Positions 32,401 through 42,285 of a stretch of DNA of 64,000 nt are shown here, piece by piece; positions within the stretch are counted from its first letter, which is position 1, and every line of letters begins with the position of its first letter. Source of the stretch: Oxytricha trifallax (Eukaryota; Ciliophora; Spirotrichea; Sporadotrichida; Oxytrichidae); assembly GCA_000711775.1 (NCBI GenBank), contig ARYC01001936.1, positions 1 through 64,000 of the forward strand, given 5' to 3'. Under the pieces are notes generated by a model. The model did not search any database. It saw nothing but the letters and a program-made list of their open reading frames with translations, and had not been told where the DNA came from. Position numbers and translations under genes: made by a program.

Positions 32401-32636
32401 GGTATAAGTCTGAAAGAGTAAGACTTAACTAGCAAATACCAGCAAAATAAACATTAAAATCATTACAGTGAAGTGTAGAATATGCAAGGAAATGATAAAA
32501 TGCTGAATAAAAATGGCATTCCAAATAAAACAGTGCACAGCTCTGATTATTCATCTTGTCATAGTTAAATTGAAGATCGTTAAATGTAGCAATAGTAGTA
32601 ATAGTATGAATAAGAGTTAATCTAAGTTCAAAGTAG
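26477..32636 (+). CDS. DENN-domain protein, main part of a scrambled gene
   Basis: DENN proteins activate Rab GTPases by nucleotide exchange. Start at 26477 (MKSGINQVLKPKAYQ). The upstream uDENN part has CEVFVVVGVHQDT and CFPDGYYVDTDF. The core DENN domain has RKVCILPKCICIVSRLP, MFVSLLHERKIIIIHN, LLYPLQWNFTNISYLIP and APFPYIVGVP. A dDENN-like part follows with FFEKFVRTQAFINFIEQ. From about 29010 a long, probably disordered region rich in Gln, Asn, Ser and Lys continues through several AT-rich gaps (near 29780, 30310, 31010-31060, 31270-31430, 31790, 32170-32230, 32300-32400). At 32623-32636 lies the pointer TAAGTTCAAAGTAG, after which the frame runs only to a TGA at 32689-32691. The same 14 bases open a long frame on the - strand at 43548, taken as the last MDS. 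Short introns are at about 26888, 27429 and 27580. Confidence 0.83.
32623..32636 (+). repeat. Scrambled-junction pointer TAAGTTCAAAGTAG (DENN gene)
   Basis: A 14-base exact match, inverted, to 43535-43548. Using it as the junction keeps the frame: ELIQVQSRK continues as DNFDHRQTTKN. Confidence 0.85.
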
Positions 32637-32707
32637 GAAAATGGTAAATTTTTAAGTTTTATTGACACAAATTTGTGGGATAATTCATTGAATATGATAT
32701 ATATCGA

Positions 32708-32723
32708 CTTCTCTCTACATTTA
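32708..32723 (+). repeat. Scrambled-junction pointer CTTCTCTCTACATTTA (HAD gene)
   Basis: Sixteen bases, exactly repeated in inverted orientation at 40056-40071. Joining there gives CMASLYI continued by QLNEAKFIATNID in frame, matching the family. Confidence 0.93.
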
Positions 32724-33169
32724 ACTAAATGAAGCAAAATTTATAGCCACAAATATCGACAGATACTTGACGACTCAAGTGAAAGATCGCCACATGCCTG
32801 CTGGTGGCTCAATCGTTAACTGCATATCTTACGGTACTTAAGTTCAGCCCATTGTTATTGGAAAACCCTAGCAGCATATATTCGATGTATTAAGAGAAGA
32901 ACATGGTCTGTTAGAGGAGCCACTCAGCAAATTCTTGATATAGAATTTATCATAATTTTCTATGAATTATAAAAGATATATTCTTGATGGTTGGAGATAG
33001 CTTGATTACAGACATCAGATTCGGTAATAACTGTGGAATAAGCACGTTATGTGTCCTTAGTGGAAACACTACTGAAGCTAAGATTAAGGAAATATTTATA
33101 AAAGGATTGAGAAATGAAGATGAAGGTGTGCCTACTTATATTTCCCCTTATTTTGGATTTAATTCTTGA
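32708..33169 (+). CDS. HAD phosphatase (phosphoglycolate/pyridoxal phosphatase family), C-terminal part of a scrambled gene
   Basis: The piece begins with the 16-base pointer CTTCTCTCTACATTTA and reads FIATNIDRYLT, AGGSIVNCISYGT, PIVIGKPQQHIFDVL and MVGDSLITDIRFGNNCGI, the C-terminal half of a 4-nitrophenylphosphatase-like HAD enzyme with the Mg-binding GDS..TDI motif. An IES at 32940-32988 (pointer ATTCTTGAT) splits the protein just before MVGDS. Stop TGA 33167-33169. It has no start codon of its own; the N-terminal half is at 40903-40056 on the other strand. It starts only 72 bases after the DENN MDS ends. Confidence 0.9.
32940..32988 (+). other. IES in the HAD gene, pointer ATTCTTGAT
   Basis: Nine-base pointer at 32931-32939 and 32980-32988. 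Excision joins PLSKFL to MVGDSLITD. Confidence 0.9.
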
Positions 33170-33374
33170 TAAGATTTTTGTAATATAAATTTAGTAAAGT
33201 TGATTTAATTTGCAAAAAATTAACGAAAATATATGGTTTTTACTGATAAATTGGATATATTCAAAGATTTTTTAATATGTAGATATAATATCATACTGAT
33301 CTCTTTGTTACTCCAAGCGTCTTAATTTATTCTAAAATAGAGATAAAATTATAAAATGAAATAGGTTTGTTACC

Positions 33375-33441
33375 CTAATTTATATTGCTGTTTCAAATTC
33401 TTCTCTACCCACTGCTAATTCCAATTCTCTTTTGAGTTTCA
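33375..33441 (-). CDS. CEP104: CEP104-like protein, piece 5 of the scrambled gene
   Basis: About 22 codons reading KLKRELELAVGREEFETAIQ on the - strand. It begins with pointer TGAAACTCAAAA (33441-33430), shared with the end of piece 4 at 38054-38065. The sequence is one of the paired-helix repeats (UVR-like) found between the N-terminal and TOG domains of CEP104. It probably ends near 33375 at TAG, which may be a 3-base pointer to 38123, giving IQIRDQYDALYETSRYED. That last junction is weaker than the others. Confidence 0.72.
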
Positions 33442-33593
33442 TAGTAATTTAACATATTTTCTTAGTAAATATTTTTAGATCTTTAACCAGCTACTTTAAC
33501 ATTTCATAGTAACTTGAAAATAAAGTATATGTCAATCAATTTCTTAATTAATAACAATTGAGATATTAATGATTTAATCTTAATAACAATGTT

Positions 33594-33737
33594 ATCTCTT
33601 TTCTTTTCCATGTCAATGAGTGTCTGCCTGGTATCATCATCCACTGGAGCGTAAGTATAGCTTTAATCATCCACATAACTCCAATTCACATTCTCAATTG
33701 GCAAACCCATTTCAATCAGTATTTTATCAACTTCTTC
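33594..33737 (-). CDS. CEP104: CEP104-like protein, piece 3 of the scrambled gene
   Basis: Begins with GAAGAAGTTG (33737-33728), shared with the end of piece 2 (37837-37846), and ends with AAAAGAAAAGAGAT (33607-33594), shared with the start of piece 4 (37916-37929). In between it reads VDKILIEMGLPIENVNW and SYTYAPVDDDTRQTLIDMEK, the linker and first helical repeat of CEP104 proteins. It is a complete MDS bounded by a pointer at each end, with no start or stop of its own. Confidence 0.82.
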
Positions 33738-33850
33738 AGATATTTATATCATTATATAACGCAGTTGCTTTTATATTAAACAAAATGCTCTGTAATTCAT
33801 GAATTATAGATGCGAAAGTATAAAATTATTTAAATCCTAAAATTACTAAA

Positions 33851-34985
33851 ATGATAGTAAACTTACCAAAAAGCAATGAGCCACTTCCCTCTTTTCAAGG
33901 GTCAAACCTCGTTATTCCATGCTAATCAGCTGGAATGAGTCCCTTTATAGCACTGGATTTATTTATACTTAATGAACCTAGTATCAGGAAAGTGGGCTAT
34001 TTCAAGAGTGTGAACATAGCACCAGCTATCTCCAATGATGGATTGAATACATCAGAATAATAATAAGGCACATTAGTTCTACCAGCAGAGGTATATCACT
34101 CAGAAGAGAGAAAGCAAATTTTATAAACGAAATTGTATATTCTAATATTTTAATATACATACAAAGACAAAGCTAACTATTCTATATGTTCGTAGTGGAG
34201 TAATTGAAGGGTGTATGAGACGTTATGGCGATGAATTGACAGCTTTAGTAAAGCGAGAAGGGTTTGCATCTGGAACTATTTTGACTTCAACTCTCTCCCC
34301 AATTCACAGAGAACGTGATTCTAATCGATTGTAAGTATTTTCTCTCCTCAAAACATATAAGAATCTTAAACTTATGCTTAAAATCATAAGACTTCCTTAT
34401 ATATTACTCATAAAGAATCATATAGATAACACAATATATAGGATCCCATAAATATTTGCTTATGTAAACAACTATATATTCAAGCAAAAGATGCCAAAAT
34501 ACTATGAAATTTATGGAATCAGGAAGTTTGGGCACTGGCTAACTTAAAAAGATCTTAAGAAATCGCATACACACTAAGAACTTGATGAGTTAATGATGGC
34601 TGGTATGGCCAAGGGATTTCAATAATTATTGATTATAATCCTTATTTTTTCTTAATCTGTGATATATCCTAGGAATATACTATTAAAATTAACAGGATTG
34701 ATGAAGACTTTTAACAGAGTTGACATCCCTTGCACAATGTTTGTAATTTTCACAAGTGGTGGCTATGATTTCGTTGGAGGCTATGCATACTACAATTTTC
34801 TAAAAACTAAGCTCTTTCAAGCATCAGAATAGTCAAGTCTTGAATAATAAACTTCAATTATCGAGCAAAAATTGGGAAAGTTGCAATTAAAAGAATAAAC
34901 TGGAGAGGAGATTCATAAAGCTTTATTTGATAAAAAGGAGATCTAAATCCCTGCTTATTGGCGTCATATTCTAGATTATTTTTGA
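33851..34985 (+). CDS. PSMG2: Proteasome assembly chaperone 2-like protein (PAC2)
   Basis: PAC2 pairs with PAC1 to build the 20S proteasome alpha ring. The start at 33851 gives MIVNLPKSNEPLPSFQGSNL, then VIPCQSAGMSPFIALDL and RKVGYFKSVNIAPAI. After gaps come LTILYVRSGVIEGCMRRYGD and, last, VDIPCTMFVIFTSGGYDFVG, with the TGA at 34983-34985. Segment breaks near 34090-34165, 34331-34490 and 34625-34690 look like introns or IESs. The order is normal, so this gene is unscrambled although it lies between pieces of scrambled neighbours. Identification rests on the overall pattern of the family. Confidence 0.72.
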
Positions 34986-35147
34986 AATATAAATAATAAA
35001 AGGAGTAAAAAAAGTTATAAAATTAGTGTAAAGTGTAATAATAATTTTTGTTCAAAATAGTTGATTAGTATTTTTAATTTTGAGATTGCTGTAATTATTA
35101 AATCAAAAGATATATAATTATTAATTTTACCGCACATCATTTTAAAA

Positions 35148-37244
35148 ATGGCTTAAAACTTCATGAAAGATGTGATGAAATAATCAGCAAAGACTCTATC
35201 AAAAACTGATTCAAACCTTCTTGGACTCCAGCATTCAGCTTTGGACGTTTCCCCAAAGCTCTATGCTTTCACTTAATGGCTTAACTCTCCAGAGTTCATT
35301 CAGACACACAAAACTTCAAATATGGATATTCACGGCTTGCCAGCAATCAAGATCAATCACCCCATTGTTTTTGAGAATTACAATCGCATAAATGGAATGG
35401 GCTATGGCTTGAAAACTTTACATTCTATAGCCAAGGGAGAAGTCATTATTTAACAAAAGACAGCTCTTGGATTGATAAGTAACACTCTATCGTCTGATCC
35501 TAGTTTTAACCCCAATAAACCTGCTTAAATATCTCAAAACACTCAAGAAAGTTAAGATTCTTAATTAACACCTGCAGAGGTTCAAGAGGAGTCTGACTCT
35601 TAGAATTTACTAGATTAATTAATATCCTTGACTTAGAGAGTGAGTCAGCACTTTTTCCCAAATCCATTGCAAGAAAATTAGAGGAATAGACTGTTTTAAC
35701 ATTTAATGTTGACTTAGAAACTTATCCTGCTTGAAAGACAAACTGAAAGCGTGACTGTTGAGGAAAATTATATGAGTAGTTATTTGGATTTACTACCTAG
35801 AGAAGATATGACATAACTTCTATTTTGGAATAAAAATGTACTTTTTTATCATATTTAATAGAGGGAAGTATATATGAATATATTAAAAAATAATCAATAC
35901 TATTATTATTGAAAATATTAATGTTCAGGTAGAGGTAGACTCCGAAATTTTAAGAGGATAAATGAGAGATACAAATCAGTATTATACTTAAATCTACAAT
36001 TAGCTTACTAAAAATGACCCCAATTCCCCTTACTTAGGGCAAAATTCTCTGTCGATCGAGGAATTTATGTGGGCCTTCTCAACTGTGTCTAGTAGACACT
36101 TAGTTTTCAACAATTAAGCAGTATCTACAGATTAGAATCCATTTTTAATGATGTTGCCACTTGTTGATATGATCAATCATTCGCCATCATTTCAACCTAA
36201 TGTTGTAGTTCTACCATATGAGGATAAACTTAATTCTGAGAGTTACATTATAATTTAAGCTATTTAAGACATCCAGGAAAATGAGTAGTTTTATAAATTA
36301 TATTCATGTTAAATTATTCTTGTATGATAATTTCACAATTGAAACCTTTCATTGAATTAAATATAACTTTTAATTTTTATTAATGAGCAGTTGTATTAAA
36401 GCTATGGAAACCTAAGCAACACACATTTAATTCAAAAATACGGTTTCACTCTTGAACAAAACCCCAACAATATGATCCAGCATTCCTTCCCATTCGGTTC
36501 CTTTGAGAGATACACTTATGAAGAACAGCAGTTGAAGAGAAAACTAAGTTAATAGTTTAAGATACCTATTAATGAGCAGAGATTTATGGGTAGTTTTTAC
36601 AGCAATCGGTTCAATTAGGATATGTTCAAGACTTTGAGGCTTGGGTTTTTGGCAAGTTAAAATATCATAGACAGGAGAGGTACTGAAACATTTTAATAAA
36701 TTAAATTTGCAGATTAATGCTTCTGGTATTAGTCATAATAAAAAGTTTACCAATATTATTTCCAATTTTTAATAATTAAAAAACATTTATTAACGATGTA
36801 GGAGATATGTCAAAACCATTTGATCCAAGTAACGAGTAACTTTGCTATGAGTATTTGGTATCAGCTCTTGATCAAAGCTACCAAAAACTCCAACCCTAAG
36901 AATATTATGAATAATAAATAGATAATATCAAGCACACTATTCTCACCAAACCTTCACCTGATACTTAAGAGATACAATAAAACGCAATTATTTTACTATG
37001 TATTTGTATATAATTTTGCATTTGAGAAGTTAACCAGTTAATTTTAAGTTAGCATATAAAATAATTGTATAAAAATGCAGTGAAAGACAACAAATTTAAG
37101 AAGTTAGCTCCCCTAGATCAATACAATTTGATGAACGCGTTTAGACTACAAGCAGATGAGAGCAGGATTCTCAAGTCTAACATTGAATTTTTGAAGAAAA
37201 ACAAATCTGAAGCAATTAAGAAAGTTCTCGAATCATTGCATTGA
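35148..37244 (+). CDS. SET-domain protein of the SETD3/Rubisco-methyltransferase type
   Basis: Start at 35148 (MAQNFMKDVMKQ). The SET fold is split as in SETD3 and plant Rubisco LSMT: GMGYGLKTLHSIAKGEVII near the start, then SFMWAFSTVSSRHLVF, PLVDMINHSPSFQPNVVV (the NHS motif of the S-adenosylmethionine pocket) and SYGNLSNTHLIQKYGF. A C-terminal substrate-binding-like helical region follows. Gaps at about 35815-35930, 36290-36395, 36665-36790 and 36910-37075 are AT-rich and taken as IESs or introns. Stop TGA 37242-37244. A protein lysine or histidine methyltransferase is the likely role; the substrate cannot be told. Confidence 0.75.
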
Positions 37245-37711
37245 AATATAAATACATTTATCTCACCTTTTAATTTAAATTAATTTCATTAAAGAATAAA
37301 TTACATGCAATCATCATGCATTAGTAAATTATTAGTTTTTAAATACATTATAATAAAATGACAACAGACAAATCAATAAAAATACAACAATGATTGAACA
37401 CATTATAATACATAAAATGTATAAATTTAAAATAAATTTATATATAGAAATCGTTAATCATGGCGAAAGCAACATGCTAATTATTTATAAGGTTTTATTT
37501 ATTAATTACTAGAGATTACTCCTATTCATCTTATACTTCAATAATGTTATTATTTTATATATAATTCGAAGACAATAAGGTTTTTAAAGAAAGACTCTAT
37601 TAAAATATAATTTATTTAGTATTAATCTCAATAAATTTATCTATATTTATGATTAAAAATAATGAACTAGCAATTAAACGATTTAATAAAATAATAATTT
37701 TTAAATTTATA
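37245..37711. other. AT-rich spacer, no gene seen
   Basis: Between the SET gene and the first + strand piece of CEP104. No coding patch was seen, and its right edge is set by the pointer at 37712. Confidence 0.5.
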
Positions 37712-37723
37712 GACCTCCATAAA
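37712..37723 (+). repeat. Scrambled-junction pointer GACCTCCATAAA (CEP104 pieces 1 to 2)
   Basis: Twelve bases matching 25749-25760 in inverted orientation. Flanking bases differ on both sides. Confidence 0.87.
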
Positions 37724-37846
37724 CAAACAAGAATCCATGTGGGCAAGTAGGACTGGCACTTCTGAAAATATGGGGATAGCCGCTTGGATACTACAAAGGA
37801 GTGGTTAATGAAGCCACACCTCTCAGAGGAGGCAAAGAAGAAGTTG
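37712..37846 (+). CDS. CEP104: CEP104-like protein, piece 2 of the scrambled gene
   Basis: Bounded by GACCTCCATAAA at 37712-37723 (shared with the end of piece 1 at 25749-25760, other strand) and GAAGAAGTTG at 37837-37846 (shared with piece 3 at 33728-33737, other strand). In between it reads NKNPCGQVGLALLKIWG and PLGYYKGVVNEATPLRGG, which completes the N-terminal jelly-roll-like domain. The join to piece 1 reads FLKGPPQTNKNPCG in frame. Confidence 0.83.
37837..37846 (+). repeat. Scrambled-junction pointer GAAGAAGTTG (CEP104 pieces 2 to 3)
   Basis: Ten bases matching 33728-33737 in inverted orientation. The join reads GGKEEVDKILIEMG. Confidence 0.85.
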
Positions 37847-37915
37847 GTATTATTATATATATATAATTAGTAACTAATTAATATATTATTTAATTATGAT
37901 TACTATAAAAGATCA

Positions 37916-37929
37916 AAAAGAAAAGAGAT
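37916..37929 (+). repeat. Scrambled-junction pointer AAAAGAAAAGAGAT (CEP104 pieces 3 to 4)
   Basis: Fourteen bases matching 33594-33607 in inverted orientation. The join reads DMEKKRDQAFKVQDYE. Confidence 0.85.
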
Positions 37930-38065
37930 TAGGCATTCAAAGTGCAGGACTATGAAATAAATAAATTGTTAATATAAAGATTTAAAAATAGTGTTTGAAG
38001 TAACTTTCCTTTTTCAATTCTTAGAAGTTTGGAATAGATTGGAAATGACATTTTGAAACTCAAAA
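37916..38065 (+). CDS. CEP104: CEP104-like protein, piece 4 of the scrambled gene
   Basis: Begins with AAAAGAAAAGAGAT (37916-37929, shared with the end of piece 3 at 33594-33607) and reads QAFKVQDYEINK. A short ordinary IES with pointer TAG (about 37990-38027) is removed, and it continues RSLEQIGNDILKLK. It ends with TGAAACTCAAAA (38054-38065, shared with the start of piece 5 at 33430-33441). This supplies the helical repeat between those in pieces 3 and 5. Only 69 bases separate it from piece 2 on the same strand. Confidence 0.8.
38054..38065 (+). repeat. Scrambled-junction pointer TGAAACTCAAAA (CEP104 pieces 4 to 5)
   Basis: Twelve bases matching 33430-33441 in inverted orientation. The join reads NDILKLKRELELAVG. 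Confidence 0.85.
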
Positions 38066-38122
38066 TAATAAGATTAAACGAACTAGATTTCCTTAATTTC
38101 AATCAAAAAATTTCAATATAAG

Positions 38123-39985
38123 TAGAGATCAGTATGATGCTTTATATGAGACATCTCGATACGAGGATATGATAATGATGGCGAGACCCTCCACCGCATA
38201 ACTAAGAGCAGCTTAAAATGCTGAGGATGAAGACAGACGTCGCAGAGAATTCTTAAGTAAGCTATTAATTTATTTTACTTGCTCACAACATATCATGTTA
38301 CTCTGTGACCATATTATAGAAGAATCTTAACCCTATTTTTTTATTATAGTGAGACAAAAAGAGTTAGAAGAAGAGGAAGCCAGAAGGAGAAGAATGATGG
38401 AAATGGATGAAGCAGAGAGACTGAGAAGATTAGCAGAAGAAGAGGAAGAACGCAGAAGAAAGCAAATTGAAGATGCGGCAAGAAGAAAAGCCAACGCAGA
38501 TAACAGAAAAAACAAGGTCAAAGAGACTTTCACAAATCAGAAGGGAAAAGAGACTGACATCAATATAAAAGGAGATCCACTAGAGTCAAATGATGGAGAT
38601 ATAGACTTAGAACCATACCTCAAGCCACTTCTTGCAGCTGCAGGTGGCAACATAGAAAAACTTGGATTAGAAGCCCTACGAAGAGCACTCTCAGATGGTA
38701 CACTGCTGGTTTGTGGAGTGAAACTTTGGACTGCCCTACACTCTGATTAGTGGCGTCACAGAGAAAGTTCAGTGCAAGCCTTTTTGGAATATTTGCAGGC
38801 TCCTTTGAAGAAAAAGTACATTGGCAAGACTAAGAGACTGTTCTTGGCTGCATGTGATGTTGCTACAATTGCTTGCAGGGATAAACTCTTGCAGATTTAT
38901 TATGTTGGACTTAAAATACTGCAGACTGCCATGGCTCCACCCATTTGCGGTGATGACATCCCACACAAAGTTATCAATAATGCTGTTAAGCCATTTATTA
39001 CACTGTTGATTGACAAGATATCAGAACTTAATTACAGAGCTAGAATTATTTTTAATTATGTCTCAATAATTTAATCAATTATAAATTAATATATTCTTAA
39101 ATAAATTAAATTACGAGTTAATGATCTATCATATAAATATAAAATTGAATTCTTATAAAACCTTAAGTTATAATCTTTTTTATAAATTTATTAGTATTTG
39201 TAACTTTGAATTATTTTTTTATAATTTATTTAAAGCTAGAGACGTTTCACTCCATTCACTGATTTCCTTGTTTAGACATCCAGCAGTAGACATCCGTTAA
39301 TTAATAGAAGGAATCATGGATATCACGGAGAAGGGACCCACCCCAGATAAAGTTCAGTGGCGTATTGTTTTAGCTAGACTGGAGATACTCCTGCATGTTG
39401 TTTAAGAATTTGGAATTAATAATAAAGCCTGGGATTGGCATGTCGTCTTCTATAACATATATCGACTATTTTTATATAGTCTTATAGGGGATATCTCGAT
39501 TTTTAAGATTAAATCTCATAATTTTATTTGTAAAATAGTTATAGAAACTAGTAGCTCCCTCATTCTTCAACCAAAACCCAGATGTGAGGCTGATAGCGAT
39601 TGAAGTATCACTGGAAATGTACAAAACTTGTGGCGCTGAGTTGAAACGCATGATCCAAGAAATCGATGGACTTAAACCTAATCTTCTGTAAACGATTACC
39701 AAAAGAATGCAACAGATTGATGAAGGAAGAGGCACTAAGTATATAGTTGGCAATAGTGGAGATGGTGGTGATGGCTAGAATGATATGGGTAATATCAGTA
39801 GAGTCATTGGCAATGATGGTGCGCTATAATATACAATAATAATAATAATATTTATAAATATTATTATTAGATATTTTTATAGAGTAAGTAGCTGAGACAT
39901 AGGAATGGAGTGAGTAGTCGCCAACAGGTACAAAAAGCAATAAAAATCCCAAATTTCAAGAAGAAAGCAAATAATGATTTACTAT
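38123..39985 (+). CDS. CEP104: CEP104-like protein, piece 6 onward (coiled coil and TOG domain)
   Basis: Continues the protein after piece 5 with QYDALYETSRYEDMIMMA. An intron (GTAAGC...TTATAG, about 38256-38348) leads into a Glu/Arg-rich coiled coil (38349-38510) and then the TOG domain that binds tubulin: YLKPLLAAAGGNIEKLGLEA, WRHRESSVQAFLEYLQ and PHKVINNAVKPFITLLIDK. An IES with pointer AGCTAGA (about 39045-39245) is followed by RDVSLHSLISLFRHPAVD and WRIVLARLEILLHVVQEFG. After another gap (about 39450-39550) come NQNPDVRLIAIEVSLEMYK and a Gly/Asn-rich stretch, and a last segment at about 39880-39985 is basic. The borders near 39450-39550 and the final stop are not resolved. Confidence 0.78.
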
Positions 39986-40055
39986 AAAAATACTAATTAT
40001 TATTCTCAATTTATCATAAATGTAGAAAATTAATAAGATTAAATATAACTATTCT

Positions 40056-40903
40056 TAAATGTAGAGAGAAGCCATACACAATTTGCGATAGGAAAATGAG
40101 TAATTAATGCCACAGACTACAGCTCCAACACCTTCTTCAACCTCCCTAGTGCCAATCTCATCAGCCCCCATTGACACATTAGCATCACTATGTTCCTCAT
40201 CATCTTCGTTTTTACCATTTACAACTTCGATGCCATTCAATTTCATTTCGTCTTTGAGTCCTTGTTCACCAACAACATACACTTTTGGCTTGGAATTATG
40301 ATGAGTGTGGTGCTGGTGTGTGGGGGTTTAGAGTGCTTTACTCAGGTATTTTGCTGTCACATATGCTGATGTGTAGATTTGGTTCTCTTTTAAACCACTA
40401 TCATAGTAATTATGTTAATAATTTTTACTTATAAGTAGCATTATTAGAAGTGATTTGACTGCTAATAATTTAATAATATATATATATATGATCATGAAAT
40501 CCATAGTTCTTTAGTTTCTCATTGAGTACTTGATGCCTTGTTCTAGTGCTGTTGTTAGTGACTAAGAAAACTTTCTTGGTTTAGGAGTATTCTGGGTGAT
40601 TTATAAGCATATGAATTGCTTCAAACACATGTGGCACTTTATATAAAGACATTTAATTATGAGTTGTTTCATATAAAAATAAATCACTTATAATACTAAA
40701 TAGATAAAATTGCACTTATTTCTCTCCAGTCCAGAGCACACCATCACAGTCAAACAAGAAATACGAGTATTTGGATACAAGATAATCCAGTGAGGTACTA
40801 AAACACAGTATTAGTGATATATTTATAGGAATATATTAAATTTCACTTACTAAGAAATGGGAGTATCAGAATCTGAGGTTTGTTACTTTTATTATGCTTC
40901 CAT
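40056..40903 (-). CDS. HAD phosphatase (phosphoglycolate/pyridoxal phosphatase family), N-terminal part of a scrambled gene
   Basis: Start at 40903 (MEAQQKQQTSDSDTPIS). An intron follows (GTAAGT...TTTTAG, about 40852-40797), then YSYFLFDCDGVLWTGEKQ with the nucleophile Asp of HAD motif I. An IES with pointer AAGTGC (40712-40717 and 40634-40639) leads to KVFLVTNNSTRTRHQV, which holds motif II Thr/Asn-Asn. A further gap (about 40400-40490) precedes IYTSAYVTAKYLSKAL, YVVGEQGLKDEMKLNG and GVGAVVCGINYSFSYRKL. The cap domain then breaks off at the 16-base pointer 40071-40056 and resumes at 32708 on the + strand. With both halves the enzyme is complete. Confidence 0.9.
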
Positions 40904-40998
40904 TACAAATTACTTAATGATTTTAATTACAATTTTTGCATTAAAATTTAAAGAAATACTTACAAGTAAAATTTTATTAAAGTACCCTCTATTTATTT

Positions 40999-41420
40999 GG
41001 GGGGGGGAAGTTTCCTGCCCCCAACACTAAATTTTATGTTTTTTGCAATAATTTTAATAGAAACAAATAAATTTCAATTTCAATTACCATAATCATGTAC
41101 TATACAACATTTATTATTATATAATTTTCAAGGTACATAATTATTCTTTATCATATTATATATTATTAATAAGGCTAAAATAAGTGAATTTTATTAATAA
41201 TTAATGTAATTTTCATTAAATTTTAAATTCATTATCAAGGTAGAAATGATATTTGAAGCTAAATTTTTAAAAAAACTTTATCATAATTGATGATAAAGAT
41301 TCTTTGAAAATTATAAAAATTACATATTTTTATGTATGGGGCAGGAAACTACCTTTTTGGGCAAGAAATTTCCCCCCTAGCGTGCATATAAAATTTTGGG
41401 GCTGGAAACTTCCCCCCCCC
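40999..41420. mobile_element. 422-bp MITE-like element with G-run inverted termini and 8-bp target duplication
   Basis: The element starts with nine G, then AAGTTTCCTGCCCC, and ends with the inverse, GGGGCTGGAAACTT then nine C. The imperfect inverted repeat continues for about 35 bases. It is flanked on both sides by the direct repeat ATTTATTT (40991-40998 and 41421-41428), as expected of an 8-bp target duplication of the hAT type. A partial internal copy of the terminal motif lies at about 41338-41380. It has no coding capacity and lies in the spacer upstream of the HAD start. Confidence 0.7.
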
Positions 41421-41536
41421 ATTTATTTTATATGAATGTTTTTTATAGTTAATTTGCTAATTAAAGTTTTAAGAATTATTAAGGTTTATAGTTAGGTTTT
41501 ATAATAATATAAAAGTAAAGTTAGTGATAATAAATT

Positions 41537-41894
41537 ATGGAAGACAAGCCATTCAAGTTTGACCCAGTTAATCCCCGCTTGGTGACAAATGTTCAAAAGA
41601 ACAACACCGTGTACTACGGAGCTGCAGCTATTTTCTTGATTTCTTTACGTGCCTACCACAGAAGAGTTTTCAGAATCGACCAAAACTCACTCAACTTGGC
41701 TGGCTTTACCGCTGCCTCAGCACTTACTGAAATTTCTTCGCAATTCAATGGGATTTATAGAGTAATAAGCATTAAATATCCCCAAAAATAAGGTTTTTAG
41801 ACTAGCAAGCTACTCATACGCTAGCTTCTTCCTCGACTCCGCAGAGAACGAAGCCGGTCTCATCAACAACGATAAGGAACTCCAACGTGCTTGA
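41537..41894 (+). CDS. Small protein of unknown function, possibly mitochondrial/membrane
   Basis: Start at 41537 (MEDKPFKFDPVNPRLVTNVQ), with a moderately hydrophobic stretch YYGAAAIFLISLRAY near residues 27-41. An IES with pointer AAT (about 41749-41790) is removed to join ISSQFN to KVFRLASYSYASFFLDSAE. The TGA at 41892-41894 ends a protein of about 105 residues. The + strand after the stop still looks coding in another frame (FDQEAFSGQYVNATKVEAYL, about 41930-42000), so a missed IES could lengthen the product. The family is not recognised. Confidence 0.6.
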
Positions 41895-42285
41895 GCATTA
41901 GCCACAACGCATGATTAATGGATATTCTCTTGAACTTTGACTAGGAGGCATTCTCAGGCCAGTATGTGAATGCCACCAAGGTTGAAGCTTATCTTAACTT
42001 AAAAAGTTTAATCTCAAAATATTCTATCTTATCTCTTGCCACTCTATTTTTTATATCAATTATATTCTTTTCTTATTCAAATCCTTTAATTACATTTTAT
42101 CACTAGAAGCACCAAAGACTTAAAAATTTTAATTTTTCATTATTAAACTGAAATTGAGTAGAAATATTTCAAAATTATGTCTATAATAAATTTAATTAAG
42201 ATTCCTTCTATAATTCATTCAATTATATATAGATAAATTTAATTAATAACAATAGTGCTTTCACACATTTTGTAGTGGAATGTAC
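41895..42285. other. AT-rich spacer with one coding-like patch
   Basis: Apart from the patch at 41930-42000 described with the gene before it, this is AT-rich with no open frame of note. It separates two convergent gene ends. Confidence 0.4.

Noticed and set aside
26477..34985. In-frame TAA and TAG codons as signs of pseudogenes
   Set aside because: They occur at Gln positions or in Gln-rich stretches throughout all well-recognised genes, and every such gene ends at TGA, so the code is the ciliate one with TAA/TAG as Gln.
38333..38533. Hydrophobic Ser/Leu-rich open frame on the - strand
   Set aside because: It is the shadow of the Glu/Arg-rich coiled coil of the CEP104-like protein on the + strand.
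40107..40301. Pro/Ser/Thr-rich open frame on the + strand
   Set aside because: Shadow of the HAD phosphatase on the - strand, whose frame carries the family motifs.
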